A stretch of DNA of 5,614 bases from Deltaproteobacteria bacterium (lineage in GTDB: Bacteria; Myxococcota_A; Bradymonadia; UBA7976; VGTA01): contig VGTA01000256.1 in assembly GCA_016874875.1 (NCBI GenBank), forward strand, positions 1 to 5,614, written 5' to 3'. Below are positions 3,512-5,614 of this stretch, in pieces (the stretch's first letter is position 1; each line of letters begins with the position of its first letter). Under the pieces are notes generated by a model. It saw only the letters and a list, made by a program, of their open reading frames with translations, did not search any database and was not told where the DNA came from. The position numbers and the translations under genes were made by a program.

Positions 3512-5614
3512 ATGCGCCAGCCACCGCTCAGCCCCCCGCTCAGCCCCCCGCTCAGCTCCCCCCGCGCCCCTCGGCGCCCCTCCCCTCGCCCCGCCCTCGG
3601 CGCTCTCGGCGCTCTCGGCGCTCTCGGCGCTCTCGGCGCCCTCGGCGCCTGCGACGACGGGCTCAAGGTGAGCGGGGAGCCGCGGCTGCGGCTGTCAGTG
3701 GACCAGCTCATCATCGCCAGCCCGGCGGCGCCGGGGGGCTCGGCGGAGGCGCGCGTGGAGGTGCTCAGCGAGGGCGGCGCCCCGCTCATCATCAGCGAGG
3801 TGCGCCTCACCGAGGAGGACGAGAGTCCAGAGGTGGCGCTGCTCGACGCCGACGACTGGACCGCCGAGCCCGTGTCGCTCGCCCCCGGCGCCGCGCGCGC
3901 CCTCACGCTGCGCTGGACCCCCACCAACGACCAGGTGGACGCCGGGACGCTCACCCTCGTCACCAACGCCGGCGCCCGCCAGGTGCGCTACGAGACGGCG
4001 GACCTCGACCCCGTGATGCAGGTGGAGGCGCTCGGCGCCCCCCTCGCCCCCGACGCCCCCCTGCGCCTCACGCGCGGCGCCCACGGCGCCCCCCAGAGCG
4101 CGCGCGTCAAGGCGCTGAGTCTCGGCCTCGCCCCCCTCACGGTGCGCGCGGTGTGCTTTGTGGACGTGGACGGCGCCTGCCTGCCCGCGGGGACGGCGGC
4201 CGGGCGCGGCGCGCTCTCGCTGTGCGCCCGCGACGAGGGGGCGCGCCTCGACGAGTGCGCGCCCTTCACCCTCGACGCCCCCCGCGCCCTCCTCGCCGGC
4301 GAGGAGCTGTCGTTCTACGTGCGCTACCACCCCCCCGCCGACCTCGAAGACGCGGTGGCGGCGCGCGTGCTGATCGAGAACAGCGGCGTGGAGGCCCCGC
4401 GCTACCTCCTGAGCGTGGAGGCGAGCCCCTGCGCCGCCCCCGCCCCCTGCGAGGCGCCGGCGGGCGGCGCGGAGCCCCCGGCGGGCGGCGCGGAGGCGGG
4501 TGTGGCGGCGGGCGCGGAGGCGGGTGTGGCGGCGGGCGCGGCGGCGGGTGTGGCGGCGGGCGCGGAGGCGGGCGCGGAGGCGGGCGCCGAGGCGGGCGCC
4601 GAGGCGGGCGCGGAGGCGGGTGTGGCGGCGGGCGCCGAGGCGGGCGCGGAGGCGGGCGCGCAGGGCGGCGCGGGGGCGGGCGCGCAGGGCGGCGGCGCGG
4701 GCGGCGCGCCCCCCGTGCTCGACGGCGACGGCGACGGGCAGCCCCCCAGCGCGGGCGACTGCGACGACGGCGACCCGCTCGTCTATCGCGGCGCGCCCGA
4801 GGTGCTCGGCGACGGCGTGGACCAAGACTGCGACGGCGCCGACCTCGCCCCGCGGCGCGTCTTTGACGTGCCGGGCGAGCACCTCGTCACGCTGCCGCCC
4901 GAGGCGACCGCCCTCACCGTGCGCCTCTGGGGCGCCGGCGGCGCCGGCGGCGACCAGCTGGGCGCCGCGGGGGGGGGCGGGGCGTTCGTGGAGGCCACCC
5001 TCCCCGCGCCCCCCGGGGGCGGCGCGCTCGTGGTGTGGGTGGGGGAGGGCGGGCTCAGCGCCGGCGAGGGCGGCGGCGGCAGCTTTGTGCGGTGGGCGCC
5101 CGCCAGCGACGTCGCCGGCCTCCTCGCGGCGGCGGCGGGCGGCGGCGGCGGGGCGTCGGACGGCGACTCGGGCAACAGCTGGTCGGGCGGCGCCGGCGGC
5201 GCGGGCGGCTGGCGGCAGGGGCAGGCGGGCGGCGACCTCGGCGCGCACCAGCGGGGGCAGACCTACAGCTACTGCACCCTCGCCACCGGCGGCGGCGGCG
5301 GCGGGCAGGGGGGCGGCGGGGCGGGGGGGCTCCGGCTGGGCACCGCCAACGGCTGCGAGGGGGCGAGCGCCGTGGGCCCCGCCGGCGGCGCGCGCTACTC
5401 CGCTGGCGTCTTTGAGGGCTTCACCTGCGTGGAGGAGCCCCCCGCCGAGCCCTGGCGCCGGCGGCGCGCGCAGGCCAACGGCGGCGGGGGCGCGGGGGGG
5501 GGCGGCTATTTCGGCGGCGGCAGCGGCGGCTTCATCTGGACCTACTGCGGCGCGGGGGGGGGCGGCGGCTCGTCGTGGGTCGCCCCGCTCGCCGCCTCCA
5601 CCGCCTACGAGTCG
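3512..5614 (+). CDS. Large modular surface lipoprotein with MopE-like and ALK-like glycine-rich domains (3' partial)
   Basis: The frame is open for 701 codons to the right edge. Residues 1-46 are a signal peptide: a long Pro/Ser/Arg-rich start with RRPSPRP, a core of Ala plus six Leu-Gly-Ala units, then the lipobox LGAC with Cys47 as the lipidated residue. Asp48-Asp49 follow. Residues about 57-160 look like one Ig-like (ASH/choice-of-anchor type) beta domain. About 183-304 look like a second, with four Cys (215, 223, 238, 249) that could form disulfides. Residues 314-403 are an Ala/Gly/Glu low-complexity spacer. Residues 404-444 form a MopE-type metal-binding motif: DGDGDG, GDCDDGDP, then DGVDQDCDGAD, with Cys417 and Cys440. 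From about 448 a beta-rich lead (VTLPPEATALTVRLWGAGG) enters a glycine-rich domain resembling PF12810/ALK. Its markers are GGGSFVRW, LLAAAAGGGGGAS, NGGGGAGGGGYFGGG and GAGGGGGSSWV. The start is the ATG at 3512; a GTG at 3443 is an in-frame alternative. The function is unknown, probably adhesion or another surface role. Confidence 0.9.
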   Translation, partial: MRQPPLSPPLSPPLSSPRAPRRPSPRPALGALGALGALGALGALGACDDGLKVSGEPRLRLSVDQLIIASPAAPGGSAEARVEVLSEGGAPLIISEVRLTEEDESPEVALLDADDWTAEPVSLAPGAARALTLRWTPTNDQVDAGTLTLVTNAGARQVRYETADLDPVMQVEALGAPLAPDAPLRLTRGAHGAPQSARVKALSLGLAPLTVRAVCFVDVDGACLPAGTAAGRGALSLCARDEGARLDECAPFTLDAPRALLAGEELSFYVRYHPPADLEDAVAARVLIENSGVEAPRYLLSVEASPCAAPAPCEAPAGGAEPPAGGAEAGVAAGAEAGVAAGAAAGVAAGAEAGAEAGAEAGAEAGAEAGVAAGAEAGAEAGAQGGAGAGAQGGGAGGAPPVLDGDGDGQPPSAGDCDDGDPLVYRGAPEVLGDGVDQDCDGADLAPRRVFDVPGEHLVTLPPEATALTVRLWGAGGAGGDQLGAAGGGGAFVEATLPAPPGGGALVVWVGEGGLSAGEGGGGSFVRWAPASDVAGLLAAAAGGGGGASDGDSGNSWSGGAGGAGGWRQGQAGGDLGAHQRGQTYSYCTLATGGGGGGQGGGGAGGLRLGTANGCEGASAVGPAGGARYSAGVFEGFTCVEEPPAEPWRRRRAQANGGGGAGGGGYFGGGSGGFIWTYCGAGGGGGSSWVAPLAASTAYES
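3521..3556 (+). repeat. 12-bp repeat x3 encoding (PPLS)3 at the lipoprotein N terminus
   Basis: Three 12-bp units (CCCCCGCTCAGC, the first with one A) encode Pro-Pro-Leu-Ser three times, residues 4-15. This gives an unusually proline-rich region ahead of the arginines and the hydrophobic core of the signal peptide. The units share the CCGCTCA core seen as looser repeats just upstream (about 3471-3500), so repeat growth may have crossed the start codon. Confidence 0.75.
3596..3649 (+). repeat. 9-bp repeat x6 encoding the signal-peptide core (LGA)6
   Basis: Six 9-bp units run from 3596 to 3649: four read CTCGGCGCT and two read CTCGGCGCC. They encode Leu-Gly-Ala six times, residues 29-46, directly before lipobox Cys47. 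The whole hydrophobic core and the lipobox positions -3 to -1 are therefore made from one repeat. The unit is the reverse complement (allowing one base) of the GGCGCCGAG repeat in the response-regulator tail. Confidence 0.92.
4496..4651 (+). repeat. 12-bp tandem array x13 encoding the Ala/Gly/Glu spacer
   Basis: Thirteen contiguous 12-bp units encode four-residue steps, either AGAE (GCGGGCGCGGAG or the GCC variant), AGVA (GCGGGTGTGGCG) or AGAA once. The order is VA, AE, VA, AA, VA, AE, AE, AE, AE, AE, VA, AE, AE, giving partial 24-bp higher-order periodicity at the 5' end. Flanking sequence on both sides (4451-4495 and 4652-4711) is a degenerate Gly/Ala-rich version. The array lies between the Ig-like domains and the calcium motif, as a flexible stalk would. 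Copy number changes would stay in frame. Confidence 0.9.

Noticed and set aside
4153..4866. Arg/Gly-rich plus-strand open frame within the lipoprotein gene
   Set aside because: It is an alternative frame of the repeat array and flanks; stop codons are simply rare at this GC content.
3695..5248. Long open frame on the minus strand opposite the lipoprotein
   Set aside because: Its translation is dominated by Arg, Ala, Gly and His with no recognisable domain, as expected for the shadow of a GC-rich gene. The plus strand there encodes a signal peptide, lipobox and MopE motif.

Overview
The window is extremely GC-rich (close to 80% by eye, with G or C at nearly every third codon position). It comes from a bacterium with Gram-negative style lipoproteins. 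A MopE-type calcium-binding motif in a lipoprotein, Ig-like surface domains, a short SDR of C-factor type and heavy low-complexity expansion together suggest Myxococcota or a related deltaproteobacterial-type lineage. That assignment is an inference from gene style, not from a marker gene.

Layout from left to right. (1) Positions 1-349, plus strand: the C-terminal DNA-binding half of an OmpR/PhoB-type response regulator, cut by the left edge. (2) 346-1539, plus: its partner sensor histidine kinase, overlapping the regulator stop by four bases (GTGA), so the two form a translationally coupled two-component operon. (3) 1550-2245, minus: a short-chain dehydrogenase/reductase that converges on the kinase with only 10 bp between stops. 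(4) 2290-3240, minus: a class B (CbpA-like, no zinc finger) J-domain co-chaperone, 44 bp upstream of the SDR and probably co-transcribed with it. (5) 3241-3511: a divergent intergenic region holding three perfect copies of a 13-bp repeat. (6) 3512 to the right edge, plus: at least 701 codons of a large modular surface lipoprotein with no stop in the window. Its parts are a signal peptide and lipobox, two Ig-like beta domains, an Ala/Gly/Glu repeat spacer, a MopE-like Asp-rich calcium motif, and a glycine-rich domain resembling the glycine-rich region of animal ALK/LTK receptors.

The two-component pair senses an unknown cue at the inner membrane and controls transcription. The J-protein would deliver substrates to DnaK. 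The SDR would carry out an NAD(P)-dependent redox step. The lipoprotein is probably displayed on the cell envelope. Nothing in the sequence ties these three modules into one pathway.

The most striking theme is in-frame tandem repeats inside real genes. A Pro-Ala linker, an Glu-Gly-Ala tail, a Gly-Phe linker, a signal-peptide core made of six Leu-Gly-Ala units, and a 13-unit Ala/Gly/Glu spacer are all built from 6-, 9-, 12- or 15-bp tandem repeats. One 9-bp unit recurs in three genes. A 15-base C homopolymer also sits inside the J-protein coding sequence.
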